DNA from: Bimuria novae-zelandiae CBS 107.79
Taxonomy: Eukaryota > Ascomycota > Dothideomycetes > Pleosporales > Didymosphaeriaceae
NCBI GenBank assembly: GCA_010015655.1
Contig: ML976656.1
Coordinates: 53,539-117,538, forward strand
Reading direction: 5' to 3'
DNA length: 64,000 bases
Shown: in pieces, positions 10,759 to 21,912 of the stretch
Layout: every line of letters starts with the position of its first letter
Position numbering within the stretch: the first letter of the stretch is position 1
Notes under the pieces: model-generated
The model's database searches: none
What the model was told of the DNA's origin: nothing
What the model saw: only the letters and a program-made list of their open reading frames with translations
Translations under genes and position numbers: made by a program

Positions 10759-12735
10759 ATGACTTCCGTCTTCTCGTCGCTCGTGCGACCGCCTAAGTTG
10801 CTCAGCAAGAACTCGGGACCATCGGCTTCGGAAAGCCTCGCGTTCCCGATTCTGGCGCCCGACCCCGAAAGCAGCGACGGCGACGTGCGCGATCTGAATG
10901 CCTCCCTACAGGCCCTCACCGACATCTTCCCGGATATACAACCCGAAGCCTTCCGTGAGCTCCTCTCTTCGCTGGGCCCCGAGAGCCGGCTAGAGGTGGT
11001 CACGGAGCAGCTTCTCCGACACGGTGCGAAATGGGCACGCGGACGATACAGGATGCCGGCTGAACAGGAGGAACAGCAGGCTGTAGCGCACAAGTACAAG
11101 TACCGAAACGTGGACACTGTGAAAGACACCCGCGGCGTGCCTCTGGCAAGGGAAGACAAGTTCCGGTCCAAGGCATACAAGAATGCAGCCAAAGAGGCCC
11201 TCTATGGGGAGTTCAAAGGCTTGAGTCACTCGACAATAAGGGCGGTGCTCGCTGAGTACAATTGGAGCTATACGCAGGCGCGACCGACGCTTCTGGGTTT
11301 GTCGAGCCATAGTTGGCGGTCCAGCATCACAAATTTCTTGATGCGTAGGAAGGCTCCAAGTGCGAACGACCATCCGCTGGTCATGTGGCTCGGCCCGGAT
11401 GCCAAAACAGGACGTGGGCGGAAGCCGCTGCTGGTGAAGACTAAGAGTTTGGAATTGGACCAAGAGTTGTACGAGACGCTCATCGTGCCCGAGTTGGAGA
11501 AGCAGCGAAAAGAGCAAGAACGCCATGATTTCGAGTTGGCGTTGAAATGGAATGAGGAACAGGCAGAGGCCGACGGCGAGCTCTACGACTGCGAATGCTG
11601 CTTCATCCCAAACACTCTGCAACAGATGTCCACGTGCGATGCAGGGAGCCACTACATCTGCTTCAGGTGCATACGACACGCCATCACCACTGCATTGTAC
11701 GACCAGGGCTGGGCTCGCAACATCAACACAGATCTCTGCACGCTCAAGTGCATCGCTCCCATGACCGACGGAATCGATGACTGTACCGGCTGCGTGCCTT
11801 TGGTGTTCGTCAAGCGTGCTCTTCTCGAAGAACCTAATGGCGAAGACACATACCGCAAACTGAATGAACGATTCTCAAGCGAAGCCATGCTCAAATCGCA
11901 ACTTCCGCTTATCCGCTGTCCGTTCTGTGCCTACGCTGAGGTCGACGATCTCGCACTCCCTTCCGCGAACCTGCTAGCCAGTCTCCGCTTCAAAAAGGAG
12001 CCGCTTATCTTTGCATCCGTTTCCATGTTCCAGATCCTCTGCTTCCAGGCACTTCGGGTCGTAGTATTTTTCATATTTCTTTTTCTTGCATTTATCATCG
12101 TTGTCAATAGCGTTCTACCTCAGCCTTTTGCGCTCTTCTCTCCCATCCAAAAGGCGCTACGTCGAATCCATCTCAAGCGCCGTGGGCTCCGCTTTCAATG
12201 CCTTTCCCCCGCTTGCGGCCGTTTGTCCTGTCTCTCCTGTTCCGCTCCGTGGCATGATCCACATACCTGCTACTCCTCTCAGCTGACCTCTCTCCGCCTC
12301 ACCCTCGAGCGCGCTACCACCGACGCCGTCAAGCGCACCTGCCCGTCCTGCAGCACTTCCTTCGTCAAGTCCGAGGGTTGTAACAAACTCGTCTGCATAT
12401 GCGGCTATTCGATGTGTTACATCTGCCGTGAGGGCCTTGTTGGCGTCGGGTATCAGCACTTTTGTCAGCACTTCAGAGCCGTACCAGGTTCCAAGTGTAC
12501 AGAGTGTGAGAAATGCGACTTATATCGCGTTGAGGATGAGGATGTGGTGGTGAGGAGGGCGAAAGAGAGCGCTGAGAAGGAGTGGTGGGAGAGGCAGGGA
12601 ATTGGTGCACAGGAAGGCTTGAAGGAGCGGGCCGGGAGGCAGAGGGTTGGAAGTGAGAGTGGGAAGCGGCGGTGGATAAAGTGGGATGATGTGACAGGGT
12701 GGACCGAGGATTTGGTGGATAGTGTAGTTGTATGA
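10759..12735 (+). CDS. RBR-type E3 ubiquitin ligase (RING-IBR-RING) with CUE-like domain and membrane segment
   Basis: A single exon of 658 residues. The start is the ATG in a good context at 10759; the open frame extends upstream only through a TTG. Order of domains: CUE-like ubiquitin-binding segment (about residues 25-75), RING1 rich in Cys/His (about 275-350, starting CECCF), CPFC (about 386), a strongly hydrophobic stretch of about 28 residues (about 424-452), IBR (about 480-510), and RING2 (about 528-567) with CPSC and the GCNKLVC motif, whose first Cys is the predicted thioester-forming catalytic residue. The layout resembles the RNF216/TRIAD3 group. RBR ligases pass ubiquitin from an E2 through their own RING2 Cys. 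The hydrophobic stretch suggests attachment to a membrane. It is not obviously connected with its neighbours. Confidence 0.88.
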   Translation: MTSVFSSLVRPPKLLSKNSGPSASESLAFPILAPDPESSDGDVRDLNASLQALTDIFPDIQPEAFRELLSSLGPESRLEVVTEQLLRHGAKWARGRYRMPAEQEEQQAVAHKYKYRNVDTVKDTRGVPLAREDKFRSKAYKNAAKEALYGEFKGLSHSTIRAVLAEYNWSYTQARPTLLGLSSHSWRSSITNFLMRRKAPSANDHPLVMWLGPDAKTGRGRKPLLVKTKSLELDQELYETLIVPELEKQRKEQERHDFELALKWNEEQAEADGELYDCECCFIPNTLQQMSTCDAGSHYICFRCIRHAITTALYDQGWARNINTDLCTLKCIAPMTDGIDDCTGCVPLVFVKRALLEEPNGEDTYRKLNERFSSEAMLKSQLPLIRCPFCAYAEVDDLALPSANLLASLRFKKEPLIFASVSMFQILCFQALRVVVFFIFLFLAFIIVVNSVLPQPFALFSPIQKALRRIHLKRRGLRFQCLSPACGRLSCLSCSAPWHDPHTCYSSQLTSLRLTLERATTDAVKRTCPSCSTSFVKSEGCNKLVCICGYSMCYICREGLVGVGYQHFCQHFRAVPGSKCTECEKCDLYRVEDEDVVVRRAKESAEKEWWERQGIGAQEGLKERAGRQRVGSESGKRRWIKWDDVTGWTEDLVDSVVV

Positions 12736-12985
12736 CAGGCATTTTTACGGCTTTGGTTTGGAGGGCGGCGTTAGACTGGTTTGGTTTCCGGTATACCCCG
12801 TTTCTTGTGTACAGGTTGATCATATTAATTTCTTATCGTTCGAGTTCTTTACTGCTGCAGCGTATATCTGCACTACAACAGGCTTGTCCCATCGCATTCA
12901 CGAGTATGTTGAAATGGGTTGTCTGCACTTGGAATTTGTGTTACGTTTTGCGCAAGGTGACTCGTACAGGACGCTCTACCATCTT

Positions 12986-14810
12986 CTAGAGCATATCGGG
13001 GTTCGGTGCACCACCCTCTAATTTAAAGTAACCCGGTTGCAGCTTCTGAAACACCTGCTTGGGATCATATTTCCTCGAAACAGCAACCAGCCTCTTCTGA
13101 TTATCCTTCCCATAGCTGCTAAATACATCCTGAAACTGCGACGCGTAATTCTGATAGATGAAGTCGTTATCCAAGCCCCTTTTCTGCGCTTCTACCTTCA
13201 CACGCTCAAGGACGTCAGCGTGGAACTTCAAGACGCGCACGTCGTCCGCGGGATCCGTCCACATGCTCGCCATATTCATGATGAAGTACGGTCCGCCCGC
13301 GGGGTCGAGACCAAGCGCGTTGCCGCCGTTCTTCTGCATGCCGACGAGTTGGCCGGCGGTGATGGGTTGGATGGAAATGGTGGGCAGGAGGCCTGCTGCG
13401 TCGACGACGGCCGGGAGTAATGCGTAGAAGGTGTCTACGAGGAATGTGAAAAGATGGCGGTCGGCTTTAAAGGAGGCGTCCCAGTAGGTCTCGCGCGCGC
13501 CGTCGGGGACACCGCCGTTGAGAGTGATTGTGATGTTTGACTGGTACTGGATGGCGGTTGTGGATTGGACGGACGGTATAGCGTTGAAGTCTGCGAAAAC
13601 AGGGGCGTTGGCGATGGGCTTCCCGTACTCGAGCTGCGCTGATGCGAGCGGGCCGAAGCCCTGCTCGTATCCGAACGAAATGAACTGGGCAGCCTCGGGA
13701 TCAGTAGGAGAACCTGTTGTGGCAAAGTTGTAGATGGCGTCGAGGGCGGCTGAGAAACTGGCGTTGGTGTAGACGCGGCCGCCACCCCACATTTTGCCCT
13801 GAGGATAGGCGGTGAGCTTGAAGTTTGTAACGACGCCGAAGTTGTTGCCTCCGCCGCGAAGGGCCCAGTAGAGGTCGGGGTAAGAAGTGTAGGATACGGT
13901 GAGGATTTTGCCGGAGGCGGTGACTAGTTCGTAGCTTTCTACGTTGTCGCAGGCCCAGCCGTGCTTGTTGGAGAAGAAGCTGATTCCGCCGCCTAGGATG
14001 AGTCCTGGGACGCCGACGCTGAAGATCTGGTATTTGTTAGTAGTGAGCGGTCTAAGTTGGTACAGGAGCGACCATCAATCGAGTATATCCAGGTCGTCCT
14101 GTGTTACCCCAGCGGGATGGTGAGTGTGTTCAAGCTTGTGAGTGAGTTTGATGAGCTCGAAAAAATAGAACTTACACGGCCCCCAACTGCATTAAGACCC
14201 TGAGGCTCCAGTGTCTGATAAACATCTAGCCAGCGGTTCCCAGGACCGATATCTACTGTCTTTCCATCGGCGGAAGGTTCGATTCGTTTAAAGTTTTGTA
14301 GCGCGATCGTTATGCCACCTTCTATGCTGGAGGATCCCGCAAAAGCTGCGTGCCCCCCACCTTTCACGGCGAAGGGGCATTGTGTAAGGCGGGAAATCAA
14401 CACAGCGGTAGACACTTCGACTGCCTTCGTGGGCGTAAAGACACAGCCAGGCCGCACAGAGTTCTGCTGTGCTGACCAATAAGCACCCGTAAAGTTCGTG
14501 TACCCAGTTGAGCCTTGATTGAGCAGTCTGCTGCTACCGAAGATAGTCTTCAAGGACCTGCACTGGATTAAGGGTCAGCGTTGTGGTCGCCGCCGGGAGT
14601 CTCCGGCTGACTTACAGCGACTGTGCATGTGCCAAGAGATGAGCGCTCGTTCAAGGTCTGGGTATCAGGGATGGCTTCAGGCGAGATGCCATTGGCGATG
14701 AGAGCGGCGGTGATGTTGAAGTTGGCGGGCTCGAAACTGCCGTCGGTAGACAACGCAAGCGCTGCTGAAGCGAAAGCGCATAGTGAGACGAATTGTACCA
14801 ATCCCATCAT
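12986..14810 (-). CDS. Secreted FAD-linked oxidoreductase, berberine-bridge-enzyme (BBE) type
   Basis: Three exons on the minus strand (14810-14616, 14562-14176, 14026-12986) give 540 residues; both introns (53 and 149 bp) have GTAAGT donors, and the second has an ACTAAC branch site. Residues 1-20 form a signal peptide. An FAD_binding_4 domain follows, with KGGGHAAFAG, where His136 is the likely covalent flavin-attachment residue, and GHAWACDNV-like/ALRGGGNNFGVVT segments in exon 3. The C-terminal BBE motif (NYASQFQDVFSSYG..) ends the protein. Family members are extracellular or vacuolar oxidases of alcohols, sugars or secondary-metabolite intermediates using O2. It is convergent with the RBR gene. 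It lies 3 kb from the repeat-peptide precursor and is the best nearby candidate for an extra oxidative tailoring enzyme; that link is inference. Confidence 0.88.
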
Positions 14811-15953
14811 TTCTCACCGTCCAAACATGCAAACGGCGACGAGAACAGTGGAAACGAAGAAGTTCGTCTCGGTCAATATATACACTGGATGATTAGACCG
14901 TGCATAAGGAATCCGGTTGATCCGAGGGGTAAATCGAACGCCGCGCGTCGCTTAGAACTAATCCATTGCATGTGTTACTGCTTCTGGTGATGTCATAGTA
15001 TAGTCCACATGTAGTGCATGGCGTCTTGATGCAGGAAATGCTGTCAAGTCGGAGATCTTTCCGGTGCCTGACTCTGTCACTCTGCCCTGAACAGTTGGAA
15101 AGGAGAGTCGTAACGTGTCTCTAGCCGCGATGTGCCGGATATCGGCGCATTTCCAGAAGATTATAGAGCCGCTCATGTATGATATATTACTTGCTAACGA
15201 CATGCACGATGAGCGCATGGCAATATACCGTATGAAGCGTGAACGGGCAGGGTTCAACCCTGCGGAAATTGTAACGCCCATTCGCCTCCAGCGTGGCATG
15301 TCATGATACCAGAGGCGGTACAGCGAACAGAACAGAGGCAAAAACGGGTTCCTTTATGGTGCGAGAAATTTGGTGTGTTTTGGAGCTGGGTAGTGGTACC
15401 CATGGGCTGGATACGGGAAGAAAGGAGCCCGCGATCAACAACCAGCCCACGGTCCTAGCCGTGCCGGCGCGTTTTTCCACTCTGCTCACTAGTATTCCCT
15501 CCATCACCACTATCGGTCACCTGCCACAGCCATGGTATCAAGACTCTTCATAGTCCGTCACGGGAACGCTTTCATTCTCGTCGTGAGGATGTACAGGAAG
15601 TCCACTCTGATCGAGCAATGCTACGATCACCCGTTTCGCGTGCTGACGATCCAACCGCCCGCTAACGAAGACCTTGTTGCTTATGTCCACGCTGTTTCTT
15701 GCTCTTTGCATTGACTGGCATGCCTTGTGGCATGGCTTACATGTATATCCTTTACGTCTGTCCTGGTTAGCGGAATGTACTTCCGTGACATTATCCATCG
15801 TCGTAATTGTACCAGGGCCCTGGCGCCGACTCCTCTGGCGGGTCAGCCGGTCGACTACCGGTGTAGATGTTGCTCAGCAGCAGAAAAATCGATCATTTGT
15901 CCTCCTTAACTTTGCCTCACTTTTGCAGCTGTTCCGGCGAAATTTCTACTACA
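14811..15953. other. Intergenic region between divergent genes
   Basis: This separates the BBE-type oxidase (minus) from the PTH11-like pseudogene (plus). I recognise no gene. A perfect 17-bp palindrome-like inverted repeat (GCAGGGTTCAACCCTGC) lies at about 15247-15263; it is not part of a tRNA. Confidence 0.5.
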
Positions 15954-17381
15954 ATGGTTATACAATCGCCATCACGTCAAGCGGCGGCGGTCAACAAATA
16001 TCACAGAATGGTACGCAGTTTCGATTTTACTTTACAGTGTGAGTAACGCCAAGATACACAGGGGAGCGACTTAAGTACTCGATCCTTGTTCCTAAAGATC
16101 ACTAGGAGCTTTAGCTAACTCAATATCCCAATCAGCTTTGTTACGAACTCATTACGCGTTCTTCGCTCTAACATGTTTTGTGGTTTCTATTCGAGTAGCC
16201 ATCCATGTCGCTAAGCGCAGATCGCTTGAGCTGCAGGATGTCTTCGTTTATGTCTCGTACGCCATCTTTATCGGCATGTGGTCGTGCTATGTTATTTCGG
16301 TACCCAAATTGTACCGACTCGTGCATGTTTCAATGGGGAAGATGGAACCATATCCCACCATCCTACAAGATGCTGGCAGCAGTGCGCGTCTTATCTGGGC
16401 AGCACAGGTTTGCTGTTACAGCTTGATCTTAGCTGCGAAGTTCTCGCTTCTTACCTTATATCGAAAACTATTGGTAGGGCTTACCAGCATTTATCACAAA
16501 ATTTAGTGGGGTATCGCTACATTCATTTTCCTGGTATGTCTCTTGCCGTAGCCGAATTCCTGTCACAGAAACGAGAATACTCACACCCCCTAGGCGTGGA
16601 TAGGATGCATTATCAGCAGTGCCTTGACTTGCTCCAGCATGCACGAATTCTCCTTCACCAGCGCTTGTACAGGAGTGGATTACAACAGAAGAAGCGTGAC
16701 TAGTTTTATCTATGCGTACGTCGTTGACGTCGTGACCGATCTGATGGGTACACATCAAGCCTGTGCAGTTCCCCTTGCACGACATGAGCCAGGACTGACT
16801 TCTCACTCTTCTAGTCATGGCCCTTCTAGTACGTCTCTGCTGGAATCTTTCCATTTCTCGAACGCAAAAGATCGGCATCTACGGCCTCTTCTGCAGTGGC
16901 TTCATCTGCATACTGTTTGCCACTCTACGCTTTGCGCAGGCAGGCTTCACGAACGGCAAAGTCGCCAGTCCTGATCCAAAGTAGATTCAGGTGTGGACTA
17001 CACTAGAGATATCCATGGGTATGCTCACGCCAATCCTCTTCCCCTACATCCCTCTGATGGCAGCATCTGACATGTCATGCAGCCATCGCTGTCGCTTGTG
17101 GTCCCACATTTGCCCAATTAATTCGTAAAAGCAAGAATGCTACTAGGCCATCGTATAACTCACAGGGATATATCAAGCAGGCTGCGGACAAGGACCAGAT
17201 CAATTTGGACAACATAAGAAAGCCTTTATATCGCTCAGAAATTGTTGGAAGGGAAGCTTCCTGGGAAGAAGAAAGGAACAGCAGCCAAATGGGTCTTGCA
17301 AGCGGTGCCCGAGATATTACAGTAACGACCACGGTGCATGTGAGTAGTGGCTCAGCGACTCCGCGGCTGTCCCCCACTTGA
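15954..17381 (+). pseudogene. PTH11-like / fungal rhodopsin-fold membrane protein with two premature TAG stops
   Basis: Five exons can be joined in frame by conventional introns (15954-16038, 16136-16533, 16594-16747, 16815-17018, 17083-17381), giving 380 codons and a normal end. The translation has seven hydrophobic segments and the family's signatures: LLVGLTSIYHKI, ..IGCIISSALTCSS, YAYVVDVVTDLM, QKIGIYGLF and ILFATLR. These proteins are GPCR-like receptors in the plasma membrane; PTH11 senses surfaces in rice blast. Two codons break it: TAG at 16504-16506 (in KI-stop-WG) and TAG at 16982-16984 (in DPK-stop-IQVW). At both, relatives would have Trp, so each looks like TGG-to-TAG. Splice sites and the rest of the frame are intact, so inactivation is recent. 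It could only function by stop-codon readthrough or if the stops are sequencing errors. Confidence 0.8.
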
Positions 17382-17812
17382 GTGTAATTTTTAACGAGCA
17401 CAACACAATCCACACATCGCCGATTAATCTTGCTTAAAAGAATATTGGGGGAAGAGGGCAATAGCACATGGAAGGAATTAAGGAATACACTGATTGCATT
17501 TGTGTGTGAGTGATAGCTAAGATATAGACTGCTAAGCCATCTAGGCAGCAGTAAGGAGTGTAGGCAGCCGTTCTGCTAGTGCGGACTAGTATAGGCAGTA
17601 GCAGACTAGTGCAGGCTACCATCGATCATAGGAAATAGATCACGCTACAAACCGTGACAAAGAATGTCATTGCTCGTGCACTAATTACATGCTCCGACGA
17701 AGGACCTTTGATTCCCGGAGATCGATGTTCATTCTGGCCGGCGAGGCCCAACAGTTCAGCGTCAAGTTTGAGGCGCGACGAATCATATTTGGCTTATGCT
17801 ACCCAATACACC
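17382..17812. other. Intergenic region between convergent genes
   Basis: This is the tail-to-tail spacer between the PTH11-like pseudogene and the repeat-peptide precursor. It has several imperfect copies of a GCAG(A/G)CTAGTG(C/G)-like motif around 17560-17615. No gene is seen. Confidence 0.45.
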
Positions 17813-18289
17813 CTACCAGAGCCAAATATCATCGGCGTCCTTCATGAGTCTGTTCTTCTTGGCCTTCTCGTTGGCTTCACGCTTCTTCCATAGCCAAATA
17901 TCGTCAGAGTCCTTCTCAAGCTTCGCAGCCTCGCGCTTCTTCCACAGCCAAATATCATCGGAGTCCTTTGCAAGCTTAGCGCGCTTAATGCTTGCTTCCT
18001 CTCCACGCTTCCAAAGCCAGACATCATCGGAATCCTCGGCTCGCTTCCATAGCCAGATGTCGTCGGAGTCCTTCTCAAGCTGGGCGGCCTCACGCTTCTT
18101 CCAGAGCCAAATATCATCAGAGTCCTTCTGGAGCTTTGCCCTTGCATCGATATTTGCAGCATCAGGCTCTGTTTTCGTCAGCAGGACATTCTTGAGTACC
18201 CTCGCCGTAGACCTACTTGGCTCCGCAACGGGAGATGCGCATGAAAATGCGAGCAGAGGCGCAATGATGGCAAGTTGTTTGATCTGCAT
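17813..18289 (-). CDS. Secreted repeat precursor peptide (dikaritin/KEP-type RiPP precursor), core D(S/A)DD(I/V)WLW
   Basis: A single exon of 158 residues begins at ATG 18289 (the frame continues upstream only through a TTG). Residues 1-19 are a signal peptide. Six near-identical cores follow: residues 56-63, 74-81, 86-93, 109-116, 127-134 and 151-158. Four are DSDDIWLW; the third has Val for Ile and the last has Ala for Ser. Each of the first five is followed directly by KR or KKR, a Kex2-type processing site, and the sixth ends exactly at the stop codon. Dipeptides such as EA after KR resemble sites trimmed by dipeptidyl peptidase. This is the architecture of Kex2-processed repeat proteins, including dikaritin precursors (ustiloxin, phomopsin, asperipin, victorin) and alpha-pheromone precursors. 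The neighbouring UstYa gene favours a RiPP; the missing Cys pair disfavours a canonical pheromone. The mature product is unknown. Confidence 0.88.
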   Translation of the reverse strand: MQIKQLAIIAPLLAFSCASPVAEPSRSTARVLKNVLLTKTEPDAANIDARAKLQKDSDDIWLWKKREAAQLEKDSDDIWLWKRAEDSDDVWLWKRGEEASIKRAKLAKDSDDIWLWKKREAAKLEKDSDDIWLWKKREANEKAKKNRLMKDADDIWLW

Positions 18290-18654
18290 GTTGGGGGGAA
18301 GAGAAGAAGAGTTGAATAGCACGGACAAGCACGACGGTCAATGTTGGGGCGTCCTCATCGCCATTGAAGTACTCGGCAGTACGCCTTAATCAGCCGAAGC
18401 CACCGAACAGGATTTTTGATAATGACCCCGCTTCGAAATGACGACGCAACGATAGCTCATTATCAGAACGAGGAACGACATGCATACGGTCGCCTTCCTT
18501 ACCTGCCAGGATCAGCATAGTGTGACGTAACAAGATATTCTAGCGAACAGGTAGGTAGCCTGGCACCAGACATTGATTCGTCGACGGTTGCCTTCAAGTT
18601 GAGGTCTCGCACGACTTCAGAGTATAAAGGTGTAACGCGGTGTTGCTAATATTA
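18290..18654. promoter_or_regulatory. Promoter side of precursor gene, left half of a split divergent promoter (inferred)
   Basis: This 365-bp stretch of ordinary composition lies between the precursor start codon and the inverted repeat of the transposon at 18655. With 21940-22431 it would have formed one intergenic region of about 0.86 kb between two outward-facing genes. No specific element such as a TATA box is claimed. Confidence 0.45.
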
Positions 18655-18681
18655 TGATTCTGGAAATACCTGCTCGACCTA
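18655..18681 (+). repeat. Left inverted repeat of the 3.3-kb element
   Basis: A 27-bp sequence identical to the reverse complement of 21913-21939. Identity is complete despite heavy decay of the interior. Confidence 0.85.
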
Positions 18682-21600
18682 TAATATTAGTTAGTTATCT
18701 GATCTAGCTTTAGGCGGGGTAATTTAGCAACTTTACCTTAATAATATTATTTTTTAATATTACTTTTATAAATAATATACCTTATACTCTTAAAAAACTT
18801 ACTAAATATAAAATATAGCCTTTAGTACTATAGGTAGTACTTAAAAAGTTAGCTACTAATTACTTAAATTATTTAATTTAAAAAATAATAGGCATTACCT
18901 ACTCTACTACTAAAAATATTAAATTATTAATAAAGTACTTTAGCTAATTATATAAGCTATTTAGTGTTTAGTATAGACGCCTTCTTATACTTAATTAGTT
19001 TTATAAAAATAAGCTACTTAAACACCTTAAACATAAACTAACTATATATTTAAATATAATATAAGCCTTTTTATATAATAATTTTAATATAAGGATCTCT
19101 ATTTTATCCCTTTAAAAGATGTTAGCTAAACTTAATTCGAGCAAAAAGTAGCTTTAAAAGCTATAACTAAGTATAATAAGCTACCTTACTAGGCCTTTTA
19201 TACGCGCTGCTAGTAAATATATATAACTAATTAAGTTATCTACTTTAATAAGAGCGCCGCTAACGAGCGAACTAGTAATAGGAAGTATAGCTAGTCGCCT
19301 GTTAATAGTCCTGTTGACGCCATCTACTTAGCGTGACGCTCGGAGAGGTGGAGCGTTCTGCCGGCCATGGACGCGTCTAGTTACCTCACCCACGTCGTAT
19401 ACCAGGGAGTAATTACTGCAGAGCTAATAGAGCATTTTGTGGCTACTTAGGTGCTCCCACTTTGCAACTCCTGGTCGGGCAAATAATTAGTAATACTCCT
19501 TAATAACGCGTCTATCTATAAGTTAGCAAGGCTTTAGAAACTATATAAAAATACAGGCGTAATATTAAAATACGTACTACTATGCTTACTTAATTTTAAC
19601 CTAATTAAGTAGACCTTTAAGGCTCTAAAAAGCTAAATAAAATAAAACTTTAAATAGGCTAACGTATACGCTAACTTTATTTACTTTTTAAAAAAAGCTA
19701 TATAGGCTATTTACTATAATATACCTGCTATAAACAAGTTTTATATATATTATAAATAGGTAGTAACATAACTACGTGCGGAGAAAGTCTATTAAAGAAA
19801 TAATAAAGTAGCCTTTATAATAGTAGGGATTGAGCACCTATAACGCTAAAAAATAAATACTATAATAATTAAGTAAAGTAAAAATAAGATTACTAAATTA
19901 ATTACTATTATTATATTTTAAATAGCTATTATAATTATAAAATCATAAGTAGAGAGGCGTTAGTAGTATTAATTTAATAAGCTATTTTAGTAATAGTAGC
20001 TAACGCTAGTAAGGGTAATTTTATAGTAACTTAATATAAAATAAGTATATACTTAATTAAATTAATATTAAAAAAAATTATTTTATTTAAACGCGCTAGG
20101 TAGCCTACGCTAATAACGCGTTTTCTACGCCCAAGTTACTAGCTTTCTTACTATAATACTTTACTTTGTTAAATTCCCTACGTTTCTTATTACGTAATTT
20201 CTACTTATTATTACTCTCTTAAGCCTCTACGGCGTCCTTAATTTTGCTTTCTATAAGTCTAGCATATTTAGATTGCTATTATTTTACTATACTACGTAGC
20301 CGCAGGAGTAGCCTAATAGGTAAAATAAAATTATCCCTTTAGACGCTAAATAGCATGCCTCTATTTAATAGATTTATAAGTATATTAATATTAATTCTAA
20401 AGCCTTAAATAACTATCTTTAGCACCCTATTAATCTTTATAACTTAATTAGTAAAAACTTTAAATTTTTAATATATAAAAAACCTTTAGGTGTAGGTTAA
20501 TAGCTCTAATATATTTTAGTAAGTTAGAGACTTCTAATTAAGCCTTAAGGGCTTAGCTATCCTAGTTACCTTAGGTAGAGGATGTAGTAAAGCTTAATTG
20601 TAACCTAATTATTATATAGTATTAGTTATAATAAGTTTAATATATTTATTAAAGGTCTCTTTACTACTACTATTACTATTGCTAGCTACCCGTTTCTTGC
20701 GCCTTTATGCCTTCTTATTAGCCGCCCGCGCCCTCGCGTTGGCCAGGCATAAACGTATATTGTCTGAAGGAGCCTCGACGCTGCTCTCTCTGAGGGTTAT
20801 CTCGCGCGCCCAGATCGCCACGATATTACTATTGGCTGGGTAGTGGTCCTCGAAGCGATCAGCTCGTCCTGGCGTCCGCGATACCCAGCAGCAGAAGGAG
20901 TGGTTACGATACTTTAAGTCCTAGTACCTCTATTTATTACAGATCTATATTGTAACGCTATTACCTATAGTAACCTTAGTAGTAAGCACCTTAGGTAAAT
21001 CTTAAAGTTATTAATTTATTACTATTAGTTAGATCCTTAACTAGCTTTATAATACCCCCTTATTACGCGTTTAGACGTTTTATAGCGTTTTTATAAGTTA
21101 TAACTTTAAATTAAAGTTAATATAAATACTATTATTTAATATTTTTTTAAGCTGCTAGGCCTGCGCTTTTATATAATTAAATTTAAAGACCTTTTTACAC
21201 CAAAGTAACTTAATAAGTTATAGCTTTTTTAATTACTTACTTATATATATAGTAGTAGTAAGACTTTTAATAAAAACTCTTTATAGTAGCTACTTATTCG
21301 CGAGGTTTCTTATAACGTTATTTGCTTACTTTTAAAGCCTTATTAACGTCTAATTATCTATAATAGCTTTACTATTAAAGTCTTGGTAGTAAGTAAGAGA
21401 GTCCTTATCTAAAAAGGCGTACTAATAAGTAATAATTAATAGCTTTTCCTTTTTATACTTAGGCTTCTTAGTAGGCTCCCTAATAGCCTTTGGGGTATTT
21501 GAACTAAGGTAAAGGCTTAGTAATTTACTTAGTATACTTAGTAACTAGCCTTAAGACTAGTTTTCTTTATCCTTTACGTATAACTCTATATTTATAATAT

Positions 21601-21912
21601 TATTATTCTTAAATATCTTATTAGCCTACGCGTTAATAGCTAATTAGCTTTTTTATTATAGCTTTTATAAGGGCTCTTCAGTTTTATTAGTAATAATAAA
21701 GCTCTTATTACGCCTATACTACTTATTACTTAAAGATTAATTTTAGCGTTAAATATTTATATTATTTTACATCTTTTATAAGTCTCTAGTATATTAATTT
21801 ACCCTTAGTAATTAAATAAGGGTTAAAAGTAAATATATATTCTTAATAAATATTTCCTGTCACCTATTTTAGGTGGCGGTGAATAAAGGCGGGGAAGCGC
21901 TTACTAAAACAG

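Noticed and set aside
15247..15263. Inverted repeat GCAGGGTTCAACCCTGC resembling a tRNA T-arm
   Set aside because: No matching acceptor stem or D-arm at the right distance on either strand, and the loop does not fit the B-box.
17813..18289. Alpha-type mating pheromone precursor
   Set aside because: The general plan fits (Kex2 sites, EA dipeptides, last repeat ending at the stop), but the usual paired Cys of filamentous ascomycete alpha-pheromones is absent and a UstYa gene is adjacent. Not excluded, only less likely.
17796..18389. Plus-strand open frame of 197 codons with Ser-Ser-Glu-Ser repeats
   Set aside because: It is the mirror of the minus-strand precursor repeats. Only the minus strand has a signal peptide and dibasic sites at every repeat.
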